A stretch of 64,000 nt of DNA, taken from the NCBI RefSeq assembly GCF_900199455.1, contig NZ_FZQR01000005.1:62001-126000 (forward strand), read 5' to 3'. Shown one piece after another: positions 26,309-35,088 of the stretch (positions within the stretch are counted from its first letter, which is position 1; every line of letters begins with the position of its first letter). Both the position numbers and the translations under genes were made by a program. The notes under the pieces were generated by a model, which saw nothing but the letters and a program-made list of their open reading frames with translations, did not search any database and had not been told where the DNA came from. Origin of the DNA: Mesorhizobium carmichaelinearum (GTDB lineage Bacteria; Pseudomonadota; Alphaproteobacteria; Rhizobiales; Rhizobiaceae).

Positions 26309-27406
26309 TCAACGGAGTGCCGTTGGATCCGCCAGTTCGGCACGAATCTCTGCGCCATGTTCGTCGCGTGCCGGACGTTTCGCCGGCGTCTTTTGCGCCC
26401 ATACGGAAAAACGCGGAGCGGCGGCGGCTTGCAAAATGCCGTCCATCGTCAGCCACGAGCCGCGCGCGGCCATGTGCGGATGCAGCGCTGCCTCCCATGG
26501 ATTGAGCACCGGGGAGACGCAAGCGTCCGAGCCCTCGAAGAGGCTGGGCCATTCGTCGCGCGGTCTTTCGGCAAAGATCGCCGCCAGCCGATTGCCGAGC
26601 TCCGGCCAGAGATCGCGGTCGAATTGCCTGGCGAATTGCGGATCGCCGGTGAGATCAAGCATGGCGAGGAACAGCGCATAGAATTTCGGCTCGACGCACT
26701 GGACGCTGATGAAGCCGCCATCGGATGTGCGGTAGACGCGGCACCAATGCGGCCCGTCGAGAAGGCTGGTGCCCCGCTCGGCTGAGAGGCCGCCGATTTG
26801 GCCGAGCGCCATCAACAGGTTCATCATGTGGGCCGAGCCATCGACGATTGCCGCGTCGACCACGGTGCCTTGACCGCCGGCGCGCGCGTTGATGATGCCG
26901 GCGAGCATACCGATCACCAGATAGAGCGCGCCGCCGCCTATATCGCCGACCAGCGTCGGCGGCGCCATGGGCGGCTCGCCTGGCAAGGAGGCGTACCAGA
27001 GCGCGCCCGACACGCCGATATAGTTCATGTCGTGCCCGGCGGTGTGGGCGAGCGGTCCGTGCTGCCCCCAGCCGGTCATGCGGCCGTAGACCAACTTTGG
27101 GTTGGCCGCCAGGCAGGCATCCGGGCCGAGGCCGAGACGCTCCATGACGCCGGGCCGGAATCCCTCGATCAGCCCATCGGCGGTGGCGATGAGGCGCATC
27201 ACCAGGGCGACATCCTCGGCATCCCCGAGGTCGAGCGCGATGGAGCGTTTGCCGCGATCGAGCAGCGCGCGTTCGGGCAGGCCCGGCATGGGCGCCTGCT
27301 TGCGGTGCACGACGATGACATCGGCGCCGAGATCGGCAAGCAGCATGCCGGCGAAGGGTGCCGGCCCGAGTGCCTCGATCTCGACGATTCGCGTCCCCTT
27401 CAGCAT
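26309..27406 (-). CDS. Family III CoA-transferase / alpha-methylacyl-CoA racemase-like protein
   Basis: From the ATG at 27406 (after GGAGGGTGGA) the protein is 365 residues. The fold markers are EALGPAPFAGMLLADLGADV at the N-terminus, GWGQHGPLAHTAGHDMNYIG near residue 120 and VGDIGGGALYLVIGMLAG near 150. The AGHDMNY and GDIGGG segments match the catalytic His and Asp regions of alpha-methylacyl-CoA racemase, which makes racemase a better guess than formyl- or carnitine-CoA transferase. It is divergent from the gene at 27512. The TTG frame start at 27427 is less likely. Confidence 0.85.
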   Translation of the reverse strand: MLKGTRIVEIEALGPAPFAGMLLADLGADVIVVHRKQAPMPGLPERALLDRGKRSIALDLGDAEDVALVMRLIATADGLIEGFRPGVMERLGLGPDACLAANPKLVYGRMTGWGQHGPLAHTAGHDMNYIGVSGALWYASLPGEPPMAPPTLVGDIGGGALYLVIGMLAGIINARAGGQGTVVDAAIVDGSAHMMNLLMALGQIGGLSAERGTSLLDGPHWCRVYRTSDGGFISVQCVEPKFYALFLAMLDLTGDPQFARQFDRDLWPELGNRLAAIFAERPRDEWPSLFEGSDACVSPVLNPWEAALHPHMAARGSWLTMDGILQAAAAPRFSVWAQKTPAKRPARDEHGAEIRAELADPTALR

Positions 27407-27511
27407 TCCACCCTCCACGGCGTTCAACCCCAGAGTATGGCGCGAGGTGACGGTGTGTAACCCCGCTGTTTTGGCATTGAAGCACGTGCCGCCCGCATAT
27501 ACTTCAGGGCC

Positions 27512-28534
27512 ATGAAAAAAATCGGTTTCTTGTCATTCGGGCACTGGACGCCCTCGTCGCAATCGCAAGTGCGTTCTGCTTCCGACGCTCTGCTGCAGTC
27601 CATCGATCTTGCCGTCGCGGCCGAGCAGCTTGGTGCGGACGGCGCCTATTTCCGTGTGCATCATTTTGCCCGCCAGCTCGCTTCGCCATTCCCGCTGCTG
27701 GCGGCGGTGGGCGCAAAGACCAGCCGCATCGAGATCGGCACCGCGGTCATCGACATGCGCTATGAGAATCCGCTCTACATGGCCGAGGATGCGGGTGCCG
27801 CCGACATCATCGCCGGCGGCCGGCTGCAGCTCGGCATCAGCCGTGGCTCGCCCGAGCAGGTCATCGATGGCTGGCGCTATTTCGGCTACCAGCCGCAGGA
27901 AGGCAAAAGCGACGCCGACATGGCGCGGCATCACGCCGAGGTTTTCCTCGACACGCTGCGCGGGGTCGGCTTCGCCCAGCCCAACCCACGGCCTATGTTC
28001 CCCAACCCGCCCGGCCTGCTCAGGCTCGAGCCGCATTCGGAGGGCCTGCGCGAGCGCATCTGGTGGGGCGCTGCCACCAACGCCACTTCGGAGTGGGCGG
28101 CCAAGCTCGGCATGAATCTGCAGAGCTCGACGCTCAAATTCGACGAGAGCGGCAAGCCGTTCCACATCCAGCAGGCCGAACAGATCCGGATCTATCGCGA
28201 GGCCTGGAAAGCGGCCGGCCACGAGCGCGAGCCGCGCGTTTCGGTCAGCCGCAGCATCTTCGCCCTGGTCGACGACCGCGACCGCGCCTATTTCGGCCGT
28301 GGCAATGAGAGCCGCGACCAGATCGGCTTCATCGAGGAGAACACAAGGGCGATCTTCGGCCGCAGCTATGCCGCCGAGCCGGATGTGCTGATCAAGGAAT
28401 TGGCGCAGGACGAGGCGATCGCCGAGGCCGACACGCTGCTGCTCACTGTGCCCAACCAGCTCGGCGTCGACTACAACGCCCATGTCATCGAGGCGATCCT
28501 GACCCATGTCGCGCCGGCGCTGGGCTGGCGCTGA
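27512..28534 (+). CDS. Luciferase-like (LLM class) flavin-dependent oxidoreductase
   Basis: A 340-residue protein with the bacterial-luciferase TIM barrel. Conserved parts are AAEQLGADGAYFRVHHF, RIEIGTAVIDMRYENPLYMAEDAGAADIIAGGRLQLGISRG and a long C-terminal helix region. Members use FMNH2 or F420 to oxidise diverse substrates. It is divergent from the CoA-transferase gene, and a ThuA gene follows 52 bases later in the same direction. No substrate can be assigned. Confidence 0.88.
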   Translation: MKKIGFLSFGHWTPSSQSQVRSASDALLQSIDLAVAAEQLGADGAYFRVHHFARQLASPFPLLAAVGAKTSRIEIGTAVIDMRYENPLYMAEDAGAADIIAGGRLQLGISRGSPEQVIDGWRYFGYQPQEGKSDADMARHHAEVFLDTLRGVGFAQPNPRPMFPNPPGLLRLEPHSEGLRERIWWGAATNATSEWAAKLGMNLQSSTLKFDESGKPFHIQQAEQIRIYREAWKAAGHEREPRVSVSRSIFALVDDRDRAYFGRGNESRDQIGFIEENTRAIFGRSYAAEPDVLIKELAQDEAIAEADTLLLTVPNQLGVDYNAHVIEAILTHVAPALGWR

Positions 28535-28586
28535 CGGCCGCGCCATGTAACCATCGATCGCGGCGGCGATTCAGGAGGTTCACGGC

Positions 28587-29234
28587 ATGGCGAAGAGGGC
28601 CCTCATTGCCTGGGGTGGTTGGGAAGGCCACACGCCGGAACGCAGCGCCGATGTCATCCGCGCGCTGCTTCAACGCAACGGGTTTGATGTCACGCTGGGC
28701 CAAGGCACGGCGCTGTTCGCCGATCCGGAGCTGTCGTCGTTCGATCTCATCGTGCCTGTCATTACGATGTCCACGATCGAGAAGGCCGAGCTGCAGAACC
28801 TGACGCAGGCCGTTCGCGGGGGAAGCGGGCTCGGCGGCTTCCACGGCACGATGGGCGACAGTTTCCGCAACGAGCCCGACTACCAGTTCATGACCGGCGG
28901 CCAATGGGTCGCGCATCCCGGCAACATCATCGACTATCGTGTGGTGATCACACAACCGGACGACCCGATCACCAGTGGCATCAGCGATTTCGCCTACCGG
29001 TCGGAGCAGTATTACATGCATGTCGACCCGAGCAACGAGGTGCTGGCGACAACGACTTTCAGCGCCGCGCATTTCCCAGGCATTGGCGGGGTTGTCATGC
29101 CGGTGGTGTGGAAGCGCCGGTATGGCGCGGGGAAGGTGTTTTACAGTTCGCTTGGGCACACGGCGGATGAGTTCGCGGTGCCTGAGATGGCGCTGATGGT
29201 GGAGCGTGGGTTGGTGTGGGCCGCGCGGGGGTAG
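28587..29234 (+). CDS. ThuA-domain protein
   Basis: A 215-residue protein with the ThuA-like fold related to class I glutamine amidotransferases: ALIAWGGWEGHTPERSADV at the start, GGFHGTMGDSF near residue 90 and YGAGKVFYSSLGHTADEF near the end. ThuA in rhizobia is part of trehalose and sugar utilisation. Related genes are often beside Gfo/Idh/MocA dehydrogenases, and a remnant of one is at 31592. A GGAGGTTC site precedes the ATG. Confidence 0.85.
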   Translation: MAKRALIAWGGWEGHTPERSADVIRALLQRNGFDVTLGQGTALFADPELSSFDLIVPVITMSTIEKAELQNLTQAVRGGSGLGGFHGTMGDSFRNEPDYQFMTGGQWVAHPGNIIDYRVVITQPDDPITSGISDFAYRSEQYYMHVDPSNEVLATTTFSAAHFPGIGGVVMPVVWKRRYGAGKVFYSSLGHTADEFAVPEMALMVERGLVWAARG

Positions 29235-29256
29235 CAGCGATGTTGGCGCTCTACGG

Positions 29257-29414
29257 CGCCCCCCTCTGTCCTGCCGGACATCTCCCCCACGAGGGGGGAG
29301 ATCGGCTGTCATCACGGCCTTCGCGAATTTTCAAAGTTGCAGGAAAAGGCGAGGCGCCAAAGCTGCTAATCTCCCCCCTCGTGGGGGAGATGTCCGGCAG
29401 GACAGAGGGGGGCG
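29257..29414. mobile_element. 158-bp MITE-like element with perfect 46-bp inverted ends
   Basis: The left arm 29257-29302 and right arm 29369-29414 are exact reverse complements over 46 bp, and they begin CGCCCCCCTCTGTCC. Each arm also contains its own smaller dyad (CTCCCCC...GGGGGGAG). The 66-bp middle is non-coding. It sits 22 bases after the ThuA gene. I recall this kind of sequence as widely dispersed in rhizobial genomes. I see no target duplication. Confidence 0.7.
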
Positions 29415-29454
29415 TGACGGAACTCGACGGTGGGTGTTGGCTTTTCCGCTCCGC

Positions 29455-31473
29455 TCACCCAATCCCACCCGTAACCACATAGGCGCCAGCACTGCGCCCA
29501 TCCTCCAGCCGCGCCACCGCCGTCACGATCGAACCATACGAACCGCGCCAGACACTGTGGAAGCGCCGATGCTCGGCGGCCGGCACCAGCGCACGCCCGC
29601 TGAAGCGCGTGCCGGTTCGCTGCATCGCGACGGCTTCTCCGTTGACATGCACCTTGACGCTGGCGTTCTCCGCCTTGACCGCCAGGTCGAGCGTGATGGC
29701 GATCTCATCTTGATCGCCCGAAGCCCGCGTCTCGGCAGCGAGCGCGATTGCCAGTGGTGGCGCCTTGCCGTTACCGGCTTGGCTTGACCGACCTGAAAAC
29801 ACATCATCAGCCAGTTCCGGTGTGCGTGCCGGGCTCGTGCGGCGCCGGGTGGCGCGCTCGAAATCGCCGGCCATGCGCAGCAGGCTTTCGTCGCTGTACG
29901 CCTTGCCGGCGAAGGTGAGGCCGACCGGCATGCCGATGTCGGCCATAGTGCCCATCGGCACGGTGACGGTCGGGATGCCGAAATGGCGCCAGACCAGGTT
30001 GCCGTTGGCGACCCATGTGCCGTTGCGCCAGGCTAGATCAGCCGACGCCTCGTTGACATCGGCATCGGCGGGGCCGACATCGGCGGCGGCGGGCAAGACC
30101 ACGGCGTCGATGCCTTGCGCGTCGAGCCAGTCCTCGAAATCGATGCGCCGTGTCGCTTCCAGCCCCTTCAGGCCCTCTGCAATGGTCGGGATAGCCTTGA
30201 AGGGCGTGACGCCGGATTTCGCTCGTTCGACATACTCCCCCAGGTCGAAGCCACCTTCGTAGCGATCAGGTAACGTGCCGGGCGGCTGCGGGAAGATTTT
30301 CGGGCCTTCGACCGAGGCGAGATCGGGCAGCGCCGGGTCGGCATTGGCGCGCAGGAAATCGTCCCAGCCCCAGATGCAGAGATCCCAGAGTTCGCGGTCG
30401 GCGAAATCCGGCGGCACCAGCCCGCGCTCGATCATCGTGCGCGCCCCGGGACGGTCGCGCTCGTAATTGGAGACGACGGGAAAGTCGACCTCCACCACCT
30501 CCGCTCCAAGTCGCTTCAGATCGGCTGCCGCTTGCTCCCACAGGGCGAGCACGGAGGCACGGGTTTCGATCGGCCGGTCGGCTCCGCTGTCGCGGCCGAT
30601 ATACATGCGGGGCACGCCGAGCCGCTTGCCTTTCAGCGAGCCGGCAAGCGTCAGATCGGTATAGCGCCGCGGCCGTACCTCAGAACTCTTCGGCAGGGCG
30701 GCCCAGGGCTGCGCGCGCCAGAAATCGCCGCGCGTCTCGGGATCGTCGGCGACGATGACGTCGAGCAGCTCCAGCATGTCGGGCATGGTCCGCGTGTGCG
30801 GCACCACGACATCCATGGTCGGCACCAGCGGCCAGTTGCCGCGCACCGAGATCACGCCGCGCGACGGCGTGTAGGCGACCAGCGCGTTGTTGCTGGCCGG
30901 CGCGCGGCCGGACGACCAGGTTTCCTCGCCAAGGCCGAAGGCGCAGAAGCTGGCCGCTGTTGCCGTGCCGGAGCCGTTGGACGAGCCCGAGGCGAAGGCG
31001 GCGGTCAGGTAGTCGGCATTGTAGGGGCTTTCGGCGCGGCCATAGACGCCGCGCTGCATGCCGCCATTGGCCATTGGCGGCATGTTGGTGAGGCCGATCA
31101 GCACCGCGCCGCCGGCGCGCAGCTGGGCGATGGTGAAGGCGTCCTCATTGGCGACGAGACGCTCGAAGGCCGGCGAGCCGGCGGCGACCGTCAGGCCTTT
31201 GACCTTGTAGCTGTCCTTGGCGGTGTAGGGGATGCCGTCGAGCGGCCCGAGTACTGCGCCGTCGCGGCGCCGCTGGTCGGAGGCGGCGGCCTCCTCGAAC
31301 ATATCAGGGTTGAGCACCGGGACGGCGTTGAGGCTGATGCCATGCCGGTCGAAATGCGCGATGCGCCTGAGATACGCCGCGACCAGTTCGACGCTGGTCA
31401 TCGTCCCTTCATCGAGCGCTCGGCGCAGTTGCTCGATCGTCGCTTCGACGAGATGAAGGCTGGCGTCGGTCAT
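29455..31473 (-). CDS. Amidase-signature-family hydrolase with a C-terminal extension
   Basis: A 672-residue amidase from the ATG at 31473 (or 31476), after GGGAGC. The catalytic Lys is in IPYTAKDSYKV near residue 85. The serine-rich region SGSSNGSGTATAASFCAFG near 165 and ETWSSGRAPASNNAL correspond to the Ser-cis-Ser part of the triad, though TGGS is replaced by WSSG. The canonical domain ends around residue 560. About 110 further residues are rich in beta-strand-like sequence (ITLDLAVKAENASVKVHVNG) and may be a separate domain. The substrate is unknown. It could be an amide from the same diet as the other catabolic genes. Confidence 0.88.
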   Translation of the reverse strand: MTDASLHLVEATIEQLRRALDEGTMTSVELVAAYLRRIAHFDRHGISLNAVPVLNPDMFEEAAASDQRRRDGAVLGPLDGIPYTAKDSYKVKGLTVAAGSPAFERLVANEDAFTIAQLRAGGAVLIGLTNMPPMANGGMQRGVYGRAESPYNADYLTAAFASGSSNGSGTATAASFCAFGLGEETWSSGRAPASNNALVAYTPSRGVISVRGNWPLVPTMDVVVPHTRTMPDMLELLDVIVADDPETRGDFWRAQPWAALPKSSEVRPRRYTDLTLAGSLKGKRLGVPRMYIGRDSGADRPIETRASVLALWEQAAADLKRLGAEVVEVDFPVVSNYERDRPGARTMIERGLVPPDFADRELWDLCIWGWDDFLRANADPALPDLASVEGPKIFPQPPGTLPDRYEGGFDLGEYVERAKSGVTPFKAIPTIAEGLKGLEATRRIDFEDWLDAQGIDAVVLPAAADVGPADADVNEASADLAWRNGTWVANGNLVWRHFGIPTVTVPMGTMADIGMPVGLTFAGKAYSDESLLRMAGDFERATRRRTSPARTPELADDVFSGRSSQAGNGKAPPLAIALAAETRASGDQDEIAITLDLAVKAENASVKVHVNGEAVAMQRTGTRFSGRALVPAAEHRRFHSVWRGSYGSIVTAVARLEDGRSAGAYVVTGGIG

Positions 31474-31591
31474 CATTGCTCCCAGGCTGTTGTCGCCCGC
31501 CATGGATGAGCGAGGCCGCCAGCTTCGGCAAGAGCCAGCGGTCAATCTTTGTCGGAACGCGTTGCTCCTGCCCACACCTTGCCGTCAGGGC

Positions 31592-31909
31592 TCAGGCGTC
31601 TCCGCTGCTCTCCTTCATCTTCTCGATGATCCCGGCCATTAGCGCCAGGTCGCGGCGCGAGTCGGCTAGATCGGTCAGCGGCTTGGTGCCTTCCGCGATG
31701 TGGCGATGGAAAATCTCCAGTTCGTTGGAGAAGGCGTCGCCGTAAAGCGGGCCGAAGCTTTTCGTCACCGGGCCGAGCGGGCCGGCTTCGGTCACCTCAA
31801 GCCGGGTCGGCAGGCTGCGAATGTAGGGCGTGTCGTAGATGATGCGCACGCGCCTGGTGTTGGAGCGAACCTCGATCATGGCGGGCCGCATGCCGTACGA
31901 TCCGCGGTT
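31592..31909 (-). pseudogene. C-terminal remnant of a Gfo/Idh/MocA-family oxidoreductase
   Basis: About 105 residues ending at 31592 match the C-terminal beta-sheet domain of this family: VRIIYDTPYIRSLPTRLEVTE, then DAFSNELEIFHRHIAEG, then TDLADSRRDLALMAGIIEKM. The NAD-binding N-terminal two-thirds are missing. Upstream of about 31909 the frame stays open to 32089, but that part has no family likeness, so there is a break there. The remnant may once have formed a sugar-catabolism unit with the ThuA gene. Confidence 0.65.
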
Positions 31910-32308
31910 CACTGCAAAAAAAACGTCCACCCTCATGCAACCTCTGATGGACGCGCGCGTTACAAGGCTCCCGGGGATGGAGAGGCTTGCATTGGACCGT
32001 TTTGAGATTCTGAACGAGCCGACAGGCATGTGCTGCATTTTCGACACATCCACGGAATTGCCGATAACGGCGCAAGACAAGACCCTCATTGGGCTCAGTC
32101 GGCACGAAGTGCCCTGCTTGCGGTCATGGAAGCGGACGGCAAGCCGTGGGCGCCGCCGTCACTGTCGTCGCTAAGCAACTGTCGGACAAATAATAGAGAT
32201 CAGACATGCCAAGACGGCTTGCAAGCCTAGGCTAAAGCTCGCAGAAGTTGCGAAAAAAGCATACCGTTGGAGAAAACTTATATCGTCATCCAGCATGAAG
32301 GGGGAATC
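31910..32308. other. 399-bp region without a recognised gene
   Basis: Short open frames exist on both strands, but none has a family pattern or a good ribosome-binding site. The first bases flank the truncated oxidoreductase and probably mark an old deletion or insertion junction. The last 40 bases should hold the promoter of the small gene at 32309. Confidence 0.4.
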
Positions 32309-32509
32309 ATGCCTGACCAGAATGCCCAGATCCGAGCAGCCATTGGACGACTGCTTTCCGAGAAAACCGGAGTCGCGGTCATTTCCATGAGAGAGAGTAT
32401 CACCGAGCTGGTGGCCATAACGGGTGCAGCGCTGACCGTCGAAACCCTGCAGGACATGCTGCTGGAAATGGCCGAAGTGCGCGGCATGATGGTCGTGCTC
32501 GACGTTTAG
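32309..32509 (+). CDS. Small conserved-looking hypothetical protein (66 aa)
   Basis: The ATG at 32309 follows GAAGGGGGAATC, a good ribosome-binding site. The 66-residue product begins MPDQNAQIRAAIGRLLSEK and looks like a compact alpha/beta protein with two hydrophobic stretches but no signal peptide. I do not recognise the family. The open frame extends upstream to a TTG at 32267, which is less likely. Confidence 0.5.
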   Translation: MPDQNAQIRAAIGRLLSEKTGVAVISMRESITELVAITGAALTVETLQDMLLEMAEVRGMMVVLDV

Positions 32510-32519
32510 ACTCTTTGTT

Positions 32520-32655
32520 TTGACGCAACTTCTGTGCGAAAACCGTTTCACACTTTTCCCGGGAAAACCGCTCATACTTTCCTGGAATTGCTCTTGCTCC
32601 ATCTCTTGGTTTTGACGCAATTCCCAGAGAAAGCGCTACGCGCTTTCCCGGGAGG
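32520..32655. repeat. Degenerate cluster of RIME-like palindromes
   Basis: Two partial units occur in tandem. The first (about 32520-32595) carries GACGCAACTTC, CGAAAACCGTTTCACACTTTTC and TGGAATTGCTC. The second (about 32611-32655) carries GACGCAATTCCCAGAGAAAG and CGCTTTCCCGGGA. Its right part overlaps the end of the frameshifted phnM frame, so the repeat supplies the last codons. Confidence 0.6.
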
Positions 32656-33854
32656 CAGCCGGTAGCCGTTCAGCCATGGCGGGGCCAAGGCGTTCTACTC
32701 TCCCCGCCTGTGCAAGCGTGCCATCGCCGTAGATCATGCGACCGGCGCGGAAGGTGGCGCGCACGCGTGGCACGGGATGGCGGTCGGCCACGACGAGATC
32801 GGCCAAAAGCCCCGGCTCGATGGCGCCGCGATCGGTGAGCCCCAGGGCCGCGGCCGGGTTGGCGCTGGTCAGTGCCGCCGCGGCCATCGCCCCGCAACTC
32901 CGAAAGGCCAAGCACGGCCGGCAGGATCGAGGCCGGGTGATAGTCGCTGGCCAGCATGTCGAGCAGCCCGGCCTCATAGGCCTGGCGGGCGGAAAGGTTG
33001 CCGGAATAGGACTCGCCGCGCAGCGCGTTGGGCGCGCCCATGGCGGTGTGCATGCCGAGCCTGCGGGCTTCCTGTGCCGCTTCCAGGGTCACCGGGAATT
33101 CCGAGAGCGCGGCACCCAGGCCGTGGACCAGTTCCACCTTTTCCAGCGTGTCGTCGTCATGCGAGGCAAGCACGATGCCGGCAGCCTGCGCACGCGCCGA
33201 CAGATCCTGCAGGGCGTTCAACACATCACCCTGACCGTTACGGCCGGCCATGCGCTTGCCGACGACCTCGGATGCGTCCGCGACGGACATGCCGCGCTCC
33301 TTGGCGATGCGGGCGATGTAGAGTTCGACGTCGCGATACTGCCCCTGTCCGGGCGTGTGATCCATCAGCGAGATCAGATGCAGCCTGCCGGCGTCCATCA
33401 GCTTTTGCAGCCTGGGAATCGCCGGGGTGAAGGTCACTTCGAAGCGGGCATGGATGCGATGGTCGACCAGCAAATCGTCCTTCATCCCGGCAATGGTGTC
33501 GATGATCGCATTCGTATGACCTTCCGAGCGCAGCACGCCGCTGGTGACGCTGGCGCCGATGAAGGAAAGCGCGGCATAGGCTGTCGTGATGCCGCAGGAG
33601 GCGAGCTTCTTGTCGAGCTCGGCAATGCCGATCCGCATCGGCACGTGGACGCCGGTGCGCGGCTCGACTTCCTTCTCCACCATGTCGCCATGCATGTCGA
33701 TGAAGCCGGGGAGCAACAGGCGGCCGCCACCCTGTATGTCGGCGTGCTCGACCGGCTTGTCGCGGATCTCGGCGATCCGGCCGTCTTCGATCCTGACGGC
33801 GCCGTTCGGAATGACGCGGTCGCGCAGGACGATTTCGAATTCACTCAGCCACAT
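32636..33854 (-). pseudogene. phnM: phnM-like amidohydrolase (alpha-D-ribose 1-methylphosphonate 5-triphosphate diphosphatase) with frameshift
   Basis: The protein starts at the ATG on 33854 and shows PhnM features: LLLPGFIDMHGDMVEKEVEPR with the HGD metal motif, ARFEVTFTP, and LASHDDDTLEKVE. Up to about 32897 it is in one frame (ILPAVLGLSEL); the expected continuation (GAMAAAALTSANPAAALGL to RAGRMIYGDG) is in the next frame. The span is 1219 bases, one more than a multiple of three, so a single inserted base near 32894 explains it. Either the gene is dead or the base is a sequencing error. PhnM acts in the C-P lyase pathway, but no other full phn gene is visible here. Confidence 0.8.
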
Positions 33855-33855
33855 A

Positions 33856-33990
33856 TCATGTCTCTTGCAAGGCAGCGGTTTCAAGATGGATTTCGCGGGC
33901 GACAAGGTCGGCGACATCGTCGGGGTGATGGAGGACGCCGACCCATGGCGACGATTGCGCCGGCTTGCCGCCGCCTCGGTCACGATCTCT
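33856..33990 (-). pseudogene. Possible C-terminal gene fragment upstream of phnM
   Basis: A minus-strand frame ending at the TGA on 33856-33858 reads SSPWVGVLHHPDDVADLVA and then REIHLETAALQET, one base before the phnM start codon. It has the look of the end of an ABC ATPase of the PhnL kind (a VGxxHxxDD pattern), but no start or upstream domain is present. The rest of 33855-34081 holds nothing I recognise. Confidence 0.25.
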
Positions 33991-34081
33991 CCAGGACATG
34001 TTTTCTAGTTCACCCGAATGCCGGTTTCCATTTGATTTTTATGACATTTTCATGAAGGCCGGCCTTGCCGGAACGCTTGCC

Positions 34082-34894
34082 TCAGCCGGTACGGGATCGT
34101 TGTGACAGCCATTCGGCGGTTTGCTGGCTGGCCTGTTCGGCGGAAAGCTCAAGGCTCAGCCCCTGCAGCAGGCCGTGCAGGAAGATCCCGGTAAAGCAGT
34201 CGCCGGCACCGATCGTATCGGGCACGGAGACCTGCTTCAGCGGGGTGACGTGATTGAGCACCTTGCCGTCATAGAGCGAGATCGGCCGCGTTCCGTCGGT
34301 CAGCACCAGCGTCCTCAGGCGTGGCCCGGCAATCAGTGAGGCGCGCTCCCAGATCGCTGGCGTGTCCTCGCCGGGAAAGTCGGCGCGCGATCCGATGACG
34401 ATGTCGGCCGGGCGCGGCGAGGCGCTGCGCAGCGGAAACTGCGAGATGACAAGCGGGATCGTCCGTAGCGAGGCAACGAGGCCGGCATCGAGCACCAGGG
34501 CGTTGAGATAGGCGGCGTCGCCGCTGACTGGCTCCGGTGCGGCGAAGGGCGGGCGCATCTGGCCGCCGGGGTTCAAAATGGTGCGCTCGCCATTCGGCTC
34601 GAGCAGGATTTCGGTGAACCGGGTTTCGCCGGGCCAAATGGTGATGTAGCCGGTATCGATGCCGCTCGCCTGTAAGGTAGTGAGCGCTGCCCGGCCATGG
34701 TCGTCGTCCATTACATTGCTGATCAGCCGGACATGGTTGCCGAGCCTGGCCAGCTGGGTGCTGGTGTGGAAACCGCCGCCGCCAAGCCTGACGTTGCGGC
34801 CGGAATAGACGATGCGCGCGCCCGAGGCGAGGGGCGAGGACAGCGACCAGACCTGATCGTAATTGACATGGCCGACAACGATGACTGTGCTCAT
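34082..34894 (-). CDS. PfkB-family carbohydrate kinase
   Basis: A 270-residue ribokinase-fold protein, short for the family. It has the N-terminal GHVNYDQVWSL, the glycine pair region RLGGGGFHTSTQLARLG, and the C-terminal PfkB signature DTIGAGDCFTGIFLHGLLQG with the catalytic Asp. The start codon overlaps the stop of an ABC permease remnant as ATGA. With phnM downstream it looks like the surviving part of a sugar or phosphosugar operon. The substrate is unknown. Confidence 0.85.
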   Translation of the reverse strand: MSTVIVVGHVNYDQVWSLSSPLASGARIVYSGRNVRLGGGGFHTSTQLARLGNHVRLISNVMDDDHGRAALTTLQASGIDTGYITIWPGETRFTEILLEPNGERTILNPGGQMRPPFAAPEPVSGDAAYLNALVLDAGLVASLRTIPLVISQFPLRSASPRPADIVIGSRADFPGEDTPAIWERASLIAGPRLRTLVLTDGTRPISLYDGKVLNHVTPLKQVSVPDTIGAGDCFTGIFLHGLLQGLSLELSAEQASQQTAEWLSQRSRTG

Positions 34895-35080
34895 GGTCCC
34901 TGCTTTTCGCGCAGCATATCGACGATGAAGCGCTGCGCGAGCAGGCTTAGCACCATGACCGGCACCAGGGACAGCAGGCTGGCGGCCATCGGAGCGCCAG
35001 CGGGCGTGTGTAGTTCTCGATCGACAATACGAGCCAGTTGCTCAACGTGCCGGCACAGGCTGCGAACGGCAGGGCTTGAA
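34891..35080 (-). pseudogene. Remnant of a MalG-like sugar ABC transporter permease
   Basis: The last codons read SLLSLVPVMVLSLLAQRF and IVDMLREKQGP before a TGA that overlaps the kinase start. Just upstream, in another frame, LSNWLVLSIENYTRPLA is visible. Both pieces belong to the conserved C-terminal third of MalG-type permeases, where they are normally separated by about 20 residues. So the gene has lost its N-terminal two-thirds, an internal segment and the frame. The break is against the GMC oxidoreductase end at 35089. Confidence 0.65.
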
Positions 35081-35088
35081 CAGCCGCT

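Noticed and set aside
32171..32620. Minus-strand 149-codon open frame
   Set aside because: It runs through RIME-like repeat sequence and over the better-supported 66-residue gene.
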